From Nonomuraea turkmeniaca (GTDB taxonomy: Bacteria; Actinomycetota; Actinomycetes; Streptosporangiales; Streptosporangiaceae): a stretch of 64,000 nucleotides of DNA. The notes beneath the pieces were generated by a model that had not been told where the DNA came from, searched no databases, and saw nothing but the letters and a program-made list of their open reading frames with translations. A program made the position numbers and the translations under genes. Shown one piece after another: positions 16,393 to 24,719 of this stretch; position 1 is the stretch's first letter, and each line of letters starts with the position of its first letter. The stretch is taken from contig NZ_VCKY01000006.1 in the NCBI RefSeq assembly GCF_005889735.1, positions 1 to 64,000 of the forward strand. The letters are read 5' to 3'.

Positions 16393-17100
16393 ATGCACGC
16401 GCTGATCCGCACCGCCCGCACGACCGGGCTGCTCTACCTCGGCCTCGCCGTCACCGGCGCACTGGGCTTCCTGCTCATCCGGCCGCGGCTCTTCACGGCC
16501 GACGACCCCGGCGCGACGCTCGCCCACCTGGTCGACCACGAATCGCTCGCCCGCGCCGGGGTCGCCTTGGAACTGCTCATCGTCGTCACCAAAGCCCTCA
16601 CAGCGGCATGGTTCTACCGCCTGTTCCGCACCGCACACCCGCTTGCCGCCGGCGGTATCGCCGCCTTCGGCCTCGTCAACGCGGTCGCGATTCTCTCCAG
16701 CGCGGCGCTGCTCGCCACAGCGCTCCAGGTCGCGCTCGCCCCGATCGGCGACGCGGCGGCCGTCGTCCAGGTCCTGTACCTGGTCAGCGGCAACCTGTGG
16801 GGCGTGGGAGCAGTGTTCTTCGGCCTGTGGCTCATCCCCATGGGCTCGTGCGTGCTCCGCTCGGGCTGGATGCCCCGCCCGCTCGGCTGGATTCTCATCG
16901 GCGGCGGCATCGGCTACCTGCTCAGCGCGTTCATCGGATACCTCGCCCCCGACGCACAGGGCATCGCAGACGCTCTCACCGTCCCCGCGACCGTAGGGGA
17001 GCTCTGGATGGTCGGCTACCTGCTCATCCGCGGCGTCCGCCGTCACGCGCTCGACCAAGCCCCGCCAGGTGCGCCCACGGCGGCACCCGCAGCGGGTTGA
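16393..17100 (+). CDS. DUF4386 family integral membrane protein
   Basis: AGGAG (16381-16385) precedes ATG 16393. The 235-residue protein has six to seven hydrophobic helices: TTGLLYLGLAVTGALGFLLI, then GVALELLIVVTKALTAAWFY, IAAFGLVNAVAILSSAALLA, VLYLVSGNLWGVGAVFFGLW, LGWILIGGGIGYLLSAFI, and others. The pattern is that of DUF4386, a family without a defined function. The divergent TetR and twin operators suggest inducible expression. The gene abuts the 3' break of the minus-strand AfsR-like remnant, whose frame continues antisense through it. Confidence 0.8.
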   Translation: MHALIRTARTTGLLYLGLAVTGALGFLLIRPRLFTADDPGATLAHLVDHESLARAGVALELLIVVTKALTAAWFYRLFRTAHPLAAGGIAAFGLVNAVAILSSAALLATALQVALAPIGDAAAVVQVLYLVSGNLWGVGAVFFGLWLIPMGSCVLRSGWMPRPLGWILIGGGIGYLLSAFIGYLAPDAQGIADALTVPATVGELWMVGYLLIRGVRRHALDQAPPGAPTAAPAAG

Positions 17101-17109
17101 CGGATCCCA

Positions 17110-18480
17110 GGGACCGAGGAACGTCCCGAGCCAGCGGACGGTCATGCGTGTCTGCGCGGCGGTTCCCTCGCGAAACGGGTGCCCGAGCCCGGCCCGCAGG
17201 GCCACGCCTGCCTGCGCCGTCGAGATGGCCTCGGTGAGCCGGCCCAGCTTCACATAGATCATGGCCGTGTTGCCCAGGAAGGCGGCCTGGAATTCCCGTC
17301 TCCCACTGGCTACGGCCAGGGTGCGGCCCTTCTCCATGGCGTCGAGCGCGTCGTCGAAGCGCCCCATCTGGGCGTAGGCGATGCCGAGGCCGTTGTAGGT
17401 AGACATCATCCGTTCTGGCCGGTTTGCGCGTTCCCAGCAGATGAGCGCCTGCTCCAGGTGCCGCGTCGCATCCGGCAACCGTCCCAGCGCCTGGTACCTC
17501 CACCCGAGGAGGTGGTTCCCCATCGCCTCGGCGGCGTGGTCACCGCACGCGACGGCAATCTCGAGGGCGCGCGTCTGAAGCTCGATCACCTCGTGGTTGA
17601 GGCCCTTGCTGGCCAAGGGCCAGTAGACGGTGGCGGCCAGACCGAACGCGGTCTGGCGGTCGTCCTGGACGGCCATGGCCTGCTGGCAGGCGGCCACGAG
17701 ATTGTCGCGCTCCTGCTCCGTCCAGTCGCTGGCCTCCTCGGCGGTGCCGAGCGCGATCCCTGGGCGGTCGGCCTCGTAGCCGGACAGTGCCAGGGCGGCC
17801 GCGGGATCGAGCAGCAGGCTGGCGGTCTTGGCGGTGGCCAGGTAGTGGTGCAGCACGCGGCGTACGGCGGCGGCGTGGCGTTCGGGTCCGGAGAGGTCCC
17901 CGGCCTGCTCGCGGGCGTGGATGCGGACCAGGTCGTGCATCCGGTAGCGGGCCGGCCCCGCCGGTTCGAGCAGGCGGACGTTCTGCAGGCTGTCGAGCGC
18001 CTCTTCCACGCGATGCTCATGCCAGTCGGTCAGCGCGGCGGTGGCGGCCACGGTGTGGGTGGGCAGGTCGAGGAGCCCCCCGCAGAGCGCCACGATCCGC
18101 TCCGCCGCCTCGGCTTCGCCGTGAACCCGCTCAGGGCCCACGATCCGGGCCAGGAGCGAAGTGGACTCGGTCGCGTCGAGCCCGGTCAGGCCCAGGTGGT
18201 GGACCCCGTCGAGCTGAGTGAGGACCTGCCTGCTGGTGACCACGCCCGAGCACCCCGGCCCGGCCGGGATGAGCGGGCGCACCTGGCGGGCATCCAGCGC
18301 GTTGTCCAGGATGAGCAGCAGCTCCCGCGTCGCGGTGAGGGAGCGGAAGCGGGCCGCGGCCTCGTCCACATCACTCGGTACGGCCGAGCCACCCACGTCG
18401 AGCGATCGCAGCATCCTCCCGAGACAATCGAGCGCCGACAGTCTGGCCGACCACACTCCACCCGGAACCGACACTCGGTT
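17110..18480 (-). pseudogene. AfsR-like NB-ARC/TPR regulator, truncated with internal deletion
   Basis: The minus strand encodes the C-terminal two-thirds of an AfsR/SARP-type STAND regulator: Walker B-like ELLLILDNA, VVTSRQVLTQLDG, ERIVALCGG, and then TPR helices (AMGNHLLGWRYQALGRLPDA, and STYNGLGIAYAQMGRFDDAL). The SARP DNA-binding domain, BTAD domain and P-loop are missing at the 5' end. Inside, CGGL is joined directly to LDLPTHTVAATAAL, so about 100 residues normally between GLPLAL and the winged-helix region are deleted in frame. The 3' end is cut where the DUF4386 gene ends. Not functional as a regulator. Confidence 0.75.
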
Positions 18481-18566
18481 CACCGCCAGACTGCTCAACG
18501 TCCGGGGTAGGGCGGCGGCGCTGTGGCGGGCCGCCGATCGGTGACCCGCCCGCGCCGCGCCGCCGG

Positions 18567-19829
18567 TCACGGTGTGGCCGTGCCCCCGTCCACGCCGATC
18601 GCCGGGAGCGGCCGCGCCGCCCTGGTCGCCGCGCCCTCGTCAGGCCCGCACGCCGCCTCCAGCAAGTGGTTCCCGAGCGCGAAGTCGATGGCGTGCGTGA
18701 CAGGACTACCGTCCTCGTCGAGCTGCTGGTAGTTCCTCAGGTTGGTGCCGAAGGCGAACTGGCGGCCGCCGCCGGTGTTGGAGAACGCGAAGGTCTGCAT
18801 GCCGGGGATGCTCCCGTCGTGCCCCCAGAATCTGCCGCACGGCAGGTCAAGGGGGAAGATCCCGAGACCGTAGTCGATCACGGCGCCCGAGAAGGACCGG
18901 ATGGGCACGGTCTTCTGCATCTCGGCGAGCAGAGTCGCGTCGAGCAGCTCGCCGCGCAGCAGCAGCCGGAAGAAGCGGTTGAGGTCCTCCATCGTCGAGG
19001 CGACCGCACCCGACGTCCAGGCCCAGGACATGTTGTAGACGCTGTAGTCCTTGGGCGGGTCGAAGTAGCCGAACAGCGCCTCGTACGCCTTGGAGCTCGG
19101 CCCAGGCAGGTACGGCGTGCGCGGGAACGACGTGTGCCGCAGCCCGGCCTTCCGGAAGACATGGTCGGTGAGGTACCGCTCGGCACTCGTGCCCGTCACC
19201 TTCTCCAGCAGCAGGCCGGCGATGACGAAGTTCGTGTTCGAGTACGACCCGGGTGTCACCCCCGGCTGCCCGGTCGCTGGGGCGCCGAGCCCCGCCCGCG
19301 CCAGCTCCTCCGGCGGGAAGGCGCGGAAGCGGTTGGCGTCCAGGCTCTCGATCGTCGGGAAGATCACCTCGGTGTGGTTGGCGATGTGGCTGGTGTGGTT
19401 GAGCAGCATGCGTACGGTGATCTGCTGCCCGCGCTCACCCGGGATCAGATCCGGCAGGTAGCGGCCGATGGGGGCGTCGAGCTCGATCGTCCCCTTGCCG
19501 ACCTGCTGTAATACGCCCACGGCGACGAACGACTTGGTGATGCTCCCGGCCCGGTGCACCATCTCGGGCCGCATCGGGCGGTGGGTCTCGACGTCGGCGA
19601 CGCCCGCGGCGCCCTTCCAGCTCCGCCGGCCGTCCACGACGTTCGAATAGGTGCCGTACATGCCGGCCTCGTGCACGGCGTCCAGCGTCTGGCGCAGCCG
19701 CTGCCGGTCGAGGCCGCCGTCCTCAGCGGCGGCCGCGGATGCCGCTGCGAGCAGCGCGGCGGCCAGGGTCGCGGCTCCCAGCCGCGAGGCGAGCGTGCCG
19801 AATCGACGAATGGTCATGGCGCTCAGCAT
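18567..19829 (-). CDS. Secreted class-C beta-lactamase-like serine hydrolase
   Basis: This 420-residue protein has a signal peptide (Arg-rich start, hydrophobic core, Ala-rich cleavage region near residue 35). It then has the serine beta-lactamase/DD-peptidase fold: SITK at 96-99 (nucleophile and Lys), YSN in PGSYSNTNF, and HDG in FWGHDGSIPG replacing KTG. This set is typical of D-alanyl-D-alanine carboxypeptidase/esterase-type beta-lactamase-family proteins. ATG 19817 is an alternative start. Substrate could be peptidoglycan peptide or an ester. Its 3' end is adjacent to the AfsR remnant. Confidence 0.85.
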   Translation of the reverse strand: MLSAMTIRRFGTLASRLGAATLAAALLAAASAAAAEDGGLDRQRLRQTLDAVHEAGMYGTYSNVVDGRRSWKGAAGVADVETHRPMRPEMVHRAGSITKSFVAVGVLQQVGKGTIELDAPIGRYLPDLIPGERGQQITVRMLLNHTSHIANHTEVIFPTIESLDANRFRAFPPEELARAGLGAPATGQPGVTPGSYSNTNFVIAGLLLEKVTGTSAERYLTDHVFRKAGLRHTSFPRTPYLPGPSSKAYEALFGYFDPPKDYSVYNMSWAWTSGAVASTMEDLNRFFRLLLRGELLDATLLAEMQKTVPIRSFSGAVIDYGLGIFPLDLPCGRFWGHDGSIPGMQTFAFSNTGGGRQFAFGTNLRNYQQLDEDGSPVTHAIDFALGNHLLEAACGPDEGAATRAARPLPAIGVDGGTATP

Positions 19830-20143
19830 GAGCCTTCCGCTCGGCGGAGGTCAGTGCACTGTGTCACAGGTCCCGCATGACAGAAGTCAGCTCTCCCACC
19901 AAGTCGGCGTGGCCGTCGTCGGCCAGGTCGGGCAAGGCGGGTGTCCATACGGGGGCAGACCAAGTACGAGAGAAAGGGACAGTGAGGTGTTGAGGTGCTG
20001 CTCAGAGGGGTTGTTTGTCAGGCGATGTGACCTACCGCTTGGGTTTGGTTGCGGCTTGATGAACACGGCGGTTCGGCAGGGTTGATCACCGCTACGGTTT
20101 TCGGCGTCTGGACGCCCGGGATCGAGGCGAGGGACGGCCCTGG
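19830..20143. other. Gap without a recognisable gene
   Basis: Between the serine hydrolase start and the Tn3 fragment I see no intact coding frame. The part at 20060-20140 may be degraded sequence belonging to the Tn3 remnant that follows. Confidence 0.4.
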
Positions 20144-20260
20144 AATGACTGGATCGAGCGGACTGCCTATCCGGAGTTCAAGCGGCTGGCATCGGCACGG
20201 GTGCTGCAGGTGTTCTTTACGCCGTCGTCGGAAGAGATGGCCTGGGCCGCCTCCGGTTAG
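20144..20260 (+). pseudogene. N-terminal Tn3-family transposase fragment
   Basis: The frame reads NDWIERTAYPEFKRLASARV, then FFTPSSEEMAWAASG and stop. This resembles the very start of Tn3-family transposases (ERTAYPRFKR, FTPTxxE, W/A-A). Only about 38 residues remain. The complementary C-terminal Tn3 fragment on the same strand is at 5548-6490, 14 kb away; whether they come from one element is unknown. Confidence 0.5.
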
Positions 20261-21045
20261 CGGCGGGCCATCCGGCCCATGAACCGGACGATCAGGCGGC
20301 GCGGCAGGATCTTGCTGGCGAGGGCGAGCGGGCGCCCGTTGGTGATCACCGACGGGGGCGCGGAGCGGCGGTCGAGCGTGTCGAGGGCCGTCCTGACGAC
20401 GTGCTCGGGGGTGGCTCGCTTCGTGCCGTAGTCGGCCGACTGGCTGCCGGCGACGTCGTAGAACTCGGTTCGCGTGGCGCCGGGGCACACGGCGAGAACG
20501 CGTAGGCCGGTGTCGTGGTTCTCCTCCCACAGCGCCTCGGTGAAGCTGAGGACGAACGCCTTGGTGGCGCCGTAGACACTCAGGTACGGGGTCGGCTGGA
20601 AGCCCAGCAGACTCGCGACGTTGATCAGGACGCCGGTGTCGGCGGAGGCCAGCGCGCCGATGTAGGCGCGGCTGAGGTCGACCAGCGCGCTGACGTTCAG
20701 CGCGATCATGCTTTGCACGCGGTCTGGATCCTCGTCCGTGAACGCGTCGTGGGTGCCGAAGCCCGCGTTGTTGACCAGTCCTGTCGCGTAGATGCCGCGG
20801 GACTCGAGTTCGGCGCGCAGCGTGCGACCGGCGTCGGGCAGGCCGAGGTCGCGGGCGACGACGGTCACCGTGACGCCGTGGGCGCGGGTGAGTTCGTCGG
20901 CCAGGTCCTTGAGCCGGTCCGCCCGGCGGGCGACGAGTACGAGATCCGCGCCGCGACGGGCCAGCTGGCGCGCGAATTCCGCGCCGAGCCCGGAGCTCGC
21001 TCCGGTGACGATGACGGTCTGGCGGCGGTAGTCGACTTTGCTCAT
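20257..21045 (-). CDS. SDR-family short-chain dehydrogenase
   Basis: From ATG 21045 this is a complete classical SDR of 262 residues. It has TGASSGLG for cofactor binding near residue 15, NNAGFG, and a catalytic set of Ser (in NVASLLG), Tyr and Lys in YGATK, followed by CPGATRTEF. RRADRL after the second strand suggests NADP(H) preference. The cytoplasmic enzyme reduces or oxidises an unknown alcohol or ketone. A TetR gene is divergent across 73 bases that hold two leaderless promoters and palindromes, so the SDR is the likely target of that regulator. Confidence 0.88.
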   Translation of the reverse strand: MSKVDYRRQTVIVTGASSGLGAEFARQLARRGADLVLVARRADRLKDLADELTRAHGVTVTVVARDLGLPDAGRTLRAELESRGIYATGLVNNAGFGTHDAFTDEDPDRVQSMIALNVSALVDLSRAYIGALASADTGVLINVASLLGFQPTPYLSVYGATKAFVLSFTEALWEENHDTGLRVLAVCPGATRTEFYDVAGSQSADYGTKRATPEHVVRTALDTLDRRSAPPSVITNGRPLALASKILPRRLIVRFMGRMARR

Positions 21046-21050
21046 GGCAT

Positions 21051-21112
21051 TCACTCTACGCACGGATATGCACGCAGTGCAAGTTGCTACATAGAGTGAT
21101 CCTCCGTACCAT
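21051..21112. promoter_or_regulatory. Divergent leaderless promoters with nested palindromes
   Basis: On the plus strand TTGCTA (21084-21089), a 17-bp spacer and TACCAT (21107-21112) position the start at ATG 21119. On the minus strand TTGCAC (21082-21077) and TAGAGT (21058-21053) position it at ATG 21045. TGCAC-GCA-GTGCA (21069-21081) is a perfect palindrome over the SDR -35. TCACTCTA (21051-21058) and TAGAGTGA (21092-21099) form a wider inverted repeat. Confidence 0.65.
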
Positions 21113-21118
21113 CGGTGC

Positions 21119-21730
21119 ATGGCTCAGAAACCGACACCCCTTCGGGAACAGACCCGCTCGGTGGTCCGCTCGCTGCTGGCTCGGACCGCTATCGAACTGT
21201 TCGCCGCCAAGGGGTACGACAACACGACGCTGGAGGAGGTCGCCGCCGCGGCGGGTGTCTCTCGGCGGACCCTGTTCAACTACTTCCGCAACAAGGAAGA
21301 CCTCGCGCTCAGCGGCCTGTCCGAGCAGGGTGAAGCGATCGCCGCGCGGCTCGCCGAGCGCCCGGTCGAGGAGGACGCCTGGACGTCACTGCGCGCGGCG
21401 TTCCAGGTGCTCGAGGACATCGACACCACGCCTGAGCGCCGGCTCGAAATGATCACGCTCTTGTTCGGCAACGAGTCCCTGCGCGCCGGGCACGCCGAGA
21501 AGCAGGCCCGCTGGCAAGACCTGTTCGCACCACTGATCGAGCCGCGACTGCCCGACTCCGACCACCGCAACCTGCAGGCGCGCGCGATCGCGGCCGCGGC
21601 GATCACGTGCCTGCAGGCAGCGAACGAGGAGTGGGTGCGCCTGGGCGGACAGGTCGACCTGTTCGACCTCTACGACGCAGCGGTGCAGGCGATCCGCCGC
21701 CCGGCCTCACCACCAGAGAAGATGACATGA
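21119..21730 (+). CDS. TetR-family transcriptional regulator
   Basis: This 203-residue protein has the TetR helix-turn-helix (LLARTAIELFAAKGYDNTTL, then EEVAAAAGVSRRTLFNYF) and a helical C-terminal domain with the TetR_C_17/MftR-like pattern (ALRAGHAEKQARWQDLF). The start is leaderless. It is divergent to the SDR and overlaps the next gene by ATGA at 21727-21730, so the maleylpyruvate-isomerase-like gene was co-translated with it. The palindromes at 21051-21099 are likely operators. Confidence 0.85.
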   Translation: MAQKPTPLREQTRSVVRSLLARTAIELFAAKGYDNTTLEEVAAAAGVSRRTLFNYFRNKEDLALSGLSEQGEAIAARLAERPVEEDAWTSLRAAFQVLEDIDTTPERRLEMITLLFGNESLRAGHAEKQARWQDLFAPLIEPRLPDSDHRNLQARAIAAAAITCLQAANEEWVRLGGQVDLFDLYDAAVQAIRRPASPPEKMT

Positions 21731-22145
21731 CCGATCGCCTGCCCGCGGCGGACCTGCCGAACATGGCCGCCGTCCTCCGCGCCGAACGCGCCGAAATGCC
21801 GAACTTCACCAGTAGCCTCACCGACGACGAATGGACCGCGCCCAGCGCCGCGGCTGGATGGCGCATCGCCGACGTCGTCGCCCACATCGGTGCGACGGCG
21901 CGGAGCTTCTTTACACCCGCCGGGCTGCGCACGATCTTCGCCGCAAGCCTCGAACGGGTGAACGAGGACCCCGTCGACCGACGGCGGGACTGGAGCCGTG
22001 CCAAGGTAATGGCCGAGTACCAGCGCGCCGGCCGGCGAGCCACCACGCTCCTCGACGTCGTGAGACGCACGCCCGCCACCCGAGTGCGGGTACCGCTGGC
22101 GAACTCGGTCGCCACCCCATGGGTCTGATGATCGGCGGCGCAGCG
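21727..22145 (+). pseudogene. Maleylpyruvate isomerase/DinB-like protein, frameshifted and truncated
   Basis: ATG 21727 overlaps the TetR stop. The N-terminal part shows the mycothiol-dependent maleylpyruvate isomerase/DinB fold (FTSSLTDDEWTAPSAAAGWR, then IADVVAHIGATARSFF with the metal-binding His). A base is missing near 22101, since the following frame continues ELGRHPMGLMIGGA, and the sequence diverges after that. The C-terminal half, with the other metal ligands, is absent. Non-functional. Confidence 0.7.
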
Positions 22146-22461
22146 GCACGGGAAGCCCGCCTCCCAGGCAGCCCCGGACAGCTTGTTCGCTACTTCTGGT
22201 GGCGGCGAGTTCTGGCCGGGGTGCCTCGGCTTCGAGTCAAGCCCGAATCCGCCCTGAACCGGCAAGCGCCTTCATGTACGTGATCCCGGGTCACAGGGAG
22301 CGCCCGTCGCAGTCGCAGTACTCGCCCGAACCCCGCACGTGCGGCACGCCCGCGACTTCCAGGCAAGGCCTCATATAGACAAGACGCCCGGGAGGCGATG
22401 AACGGTTGGGGCATTCCTGAAATCCGTACAGACATGATCATCTACGGCCGGGCATAGCGCC
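22146..22461. other. Gap without a recognisable gene
   Basis: About 315 bases separate the broken isomerase from the SARP-like promoter box. No coding frame or hairpin of note is visible. The shift from coding-like to patternless sequence at about 22145 marks the rearrangement that truncated the isomerase. Confidence 0.4.
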
Positions 22462-22495
22462 GACATACCACCGACATACCACCGCTCCCTACGAT
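22462..22495 (+). promoter_or_regulatory. SARP-like direct-repeat promoter box (copy 1)
   Basis: GACATAC occurs at 22462-22468 and again at 22473-22479, an exact 11-bp period, followed 10 bases later by the -10 box TACGAT (22490-22495). Heptamer repeats at 11-bp steps just upstream of -10 are the hallmark of SARP/AfsR-type activator sites. The same arrangement recurs at 24678-24711. Confidence 0.6.
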
Positions 22496-22534
22496 CCTTT
22501 GACGGATGCAAGTCAAGGTAACGGAAAGGGCATC

Positions 22535-22984
22535 ATGCGACTGAGCACCATACTTCGGCATGCGGCGATCGTCGGGACCGCGGGACTGACGTTGTCGATC
22601 GTCGGCGCCGGCGGCGCTTCCGCCTCTGCCTCGGCTGACAAGACTCTCAGCGGCAGTTGCTCGTCGGACCCCAAGGGCTTCAGCGGCTCGGCGCGCTACT
22701 ACTACAACAGCGCAGGGGGTGACGTCTTCACCAAGTTCACGTACACGATTGGCGGTCGCGCTGGATCGAAGACCGACGTGGCCATCGATGTCTATTCGGA
22801 CAAGAACAACGCGGTCGACAAGTGGCACGGCGGTTGGGGCACCGACAGCGCCAAGGTGGGCACGAAGAGCAAGACCGTCCACATCATCGGCCCGGCGAAG
22901 GACAAGGTCTACGTGAAATTCTGGGTGCGCTGGGACCTTCCGGGCCTCGACCCCACGTGCAGCTTCCAGACCAAGCGGATCTAG
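22535..22984 (+). CDS. Small secreted protein of unknown function
   Basis: GGAAAGGG (22523-22530) precedes ATG 22535; an upstream in-frame start at 22499 lies inside the promoter region. The 149-residue product has a signal peptide ending in ASASASA and a beta-rich mature part with two Cys (SGSCSSDPKGF and DPTCSFQ), probably one disulfide. It contains alternating aromatic strands (ARYYYNSAGGDVFTKFTYTI, and VYVKFWVRWDLPG). I do not recognise the family. The lipoprotein gene follows six bases after the stop, so they form an operon driven by the SARP-like box. Confidence 0.75.
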   Translation: MRLSTILRHAAIVGTAGLTLSIVGAGGASASASADKTLSGSCSSDPKGFSGSARYYYNSAGGDVFTKFTYTIGGRAGSKTDVAIDVYSDKNNAVDKWHGGWGTDSAKVGTKSKTVHIIGPAKDKVYVKFWVRWDLPGLDPTCSFQTKRI

Positions 22985-22990
22985 CGGCCG

Positions 22991-23917
22991 ATGAACCACC
23001 GCGCACTTGTCGCGTCCCTGCTGGCGCTGGTGGCGGTCACGTCGTGTTCCACCGGCGGTGAGCAGGAAATTCCGCCGGTCTTCGTCGCCGCCTCCTCGAC
23101 GGGGGCGATCGTGTACGACCCGCAGACCGAATCGCACCTCGGGTACGCCTCGGACGGGCGGCACGTGTGGACGGACAAGCAGGCTGCCGTCTGCGCGGCC
23201 CGGTGCCCTGAAGCGGCCTTCTCCACCGCTACCCGGAAGGTGCTGAGCCGGCGGGGCGATGCGGACACGGTCGTCGCCGAGGGAGGCACGCTCCAGATCC
23301 AGCGTTCGGACGGCAAGAAGGAGAGCCATCAGGTCGCCGGCGTGGAGAACGTCCTCTGGCGGGAGAGCCCCGACCGGACGACGGCTCTGCTGCTCTACGC
23401 CGACCCCACGCTGCCCGGCGGTGAGATCCTGCGCTTCCAGCGCGACGCTCACGGATGGCGGGCCACAGGGGAGCGCGTGCCCGCTGGGGGGTTCTGGGGT
23501 GGCTGCGTCGGCGGAGACTGGGCGGTCCTGACCGGCGAGCGCGGAGGGATACTCAAGGACGGGACCGTCGTTCCCCTTCAGGTCAATCTCGACCAGCCCG
23601 GGGAATGCGTTGCCGGTACGCGAGGGGGCGCGGTGGTGTCCCGCTACGTCGACCAGCGCGGAACCCATCACACCGAGGTTCGCGGCATCGACCCGAGCGG
23701 GCGGCAGACGTGGTCGCGCGATGTCGCCGCTCGAGCCGGTGTGATCGCCGATCCGTCCGGTACGGCGGTCGGCCTGGTCCACGATGGTGAGCTGGAATTG
23801 CTCGACGTCAAGGGGGAGGTCCGCGAGCGGCGCGAGGACGTCGTCGCGGCCAGCTTCACCGAGACGGGCCGCCTGGTGACGCTGAACGCCGACGGCAAGG
23901 TCACCTGGGCTGCATGA
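22991..23917 (+). CDS. Lipoprotein with beta-propeller-like repeats
   Basis: ATG 22991 lies six bases after the upstream stop with little ribosome-binding sequence, suggesting translational coupling. The signal peptide ends in a lipobox (AVTSC, Cys about 19), so the protein is anchored to the outside of the membrane. The 308-residue mature part has short repeated strands (SSTGAIVYDPQTESHLGYAS, GRLVTLNADGKVTWAA) like WD/PQQ-type propellers. Three further Cys may form disulfides. The role is probably linked to the small secreted protein; a sensor or chaperone function is only a guess. Confidence 0.75.
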   Translation: MNHRALVASLLALVAVTSCSTGGEQEIPPVFVAASSTGAIVYDPQTESHLGYASDGRHVWTDKQAAVCAARCPEAAFSTATRKVLSRRGDADTVVAEGGTLQIQRSDGKKESHQVAGVENVLWRESPDRTTALLLYADPTLPGGEILRFQRDAHGWRATGERVPAGGFWGGCVGGDWAVLTGERGGILKDGTVVPLQVNLDQPGECVAGTRGGAVVSRYVDQRGTHHTEVRGIDPSGRQTWSRDVAARAGVIADPSGTAVGLVHDGELELLDVKGEVRERREDVVAASFTETGRLVTLNADGKVTWAA

Positions 23918-23935
23918 AGCTCACTCATCCGCGTG

Positions 23936-24400
23936 TCAGACGGCGTGTACGCCTGTGCGAACGTGCCGGGCCAGTTCGGCCGGCCCACAAGCCTCATCGC
24001 TGTGCAGCGAGATCTCATCGGCGTGACGATCCCAGCGCTGGTCTGTCGCGGCCGCTGTCCGATCGGACGTTGGTGTCGCGGGCCGGTCGACGAGCTGGGG
24101 ATCGCCTCGCTGGTGTTGCTCTCCTATCTGATGGCCTCCGAGAGCTTTGAGCTGCTGGACTCCGAGCCCGGTGGGACCGGGCTGCCGCCGTTCGGGCTGT
24201 TGGACACGGCGCCGGAGGGAGCGCTGCGTAAGGCGCGGTTGCTGGAGCGGCATCTCATCGAGGTCGAGACGGGGTTGCTGCCTGACGTGGCCGAGGGCAC
24301 ATTTGCCCAAACCGGAGTACACCAGCGCTGGCGCACGATCGGTGAGCGGCTCGCGGCCGAGGCCCGCGCTGAGCTGGAGCTCAACCCCGGGCTAGGGCTC
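23936..24400 (+). pseudogene. Fragment resembling Mu-type/integrase transposase N-terminus
   Basis: The plus frame from about 24090 reads LVLLSYLMASESFELLDSE, then PPFGLLDTAPEGALRKARLL, ERHLIEVETGLLPD and QRWRTIGERLAAEA. This resembles the N-terminal region of actinobacterial Mu-type DDE transposases (ARxLERHLxEVETGLPPD). No catalytic core follows. On the opposite strand, 23936 to about 24050 holds another coding-looking tail (ending AELARHVRTGVHAV). The region is a patchwork of mobile-element debris. Confidence 0.4.
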
Positions 24401-24431
24401 GGTCTCGCACGACATGGCGGGCGCGTCCAAC

Positions 24432-24535
24432 GGCTCCCCACTCGCCGGGTAGCCCCGGTGCATTGCTGCACCGAGGCCTCCTCAGAACCGTGCGGGCCAC
24501 TCCTCGCGGCACACGACTCAAGCAAGCACCGCAGG
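24432..24535 (-). other. Group II intron fragment (likely)
   Basis: On the minus strand the sequence has GCTTGAGTCGTGTGCC, then CCCGCACGGTTCTGAGGAGG, and after that a small GC stem and GGGGCTACCCGGC. This order (TTGAGCCGT-GTGC, a variable loop, GCACGGTTCTGAGG) is the conserved hairpin segment found upstream of the reverse-transcriptase ORF in many bacterial group II introns. No reverse transcriptase or domain V is present nearby, so only a scrap remains. Confidence 0.45.
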
Positions 24536-24677
24536 GCTGGTTCAGGTCCGCTGTGCTGGGCTCCTGCGACGCCGGGTGAGTTCACGACGCCACGCCTTGG
24601 GACCTGGCGAAACTCGTACCCCGCGTCCGTGGACGCAACCGATCTATGGGGCACGTGCGAATCACCCAGTCAACGGC

Positions 24678-24711
24678 GACATACCGTCGACATACCGCCG
24701 ACCTCTACCGT
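24678..24711 (+). promoter_or_regulatory. SARP-like direct-repeat promoter box (copy 2)
   Basis: GACATAC at 24678-24684 and 24689-24695 (11-bp period), then 10 bases and the -10 box TACCGT (24706-24711). Spacing is identical to the box at 22462-22495. The start site falls at GTG 24720, so the LamG protein mRNA is probably leaderless. Confidence 0.6.
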
Positions 24712-24719
24712 GCTCGTTC

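Noticed and set aside
17179-18510. Plus-strand frame opposite the AfsR-like remnant
   Set aside because: Shadow frame; TPR and NB-ARC motifs are on the minus strand.
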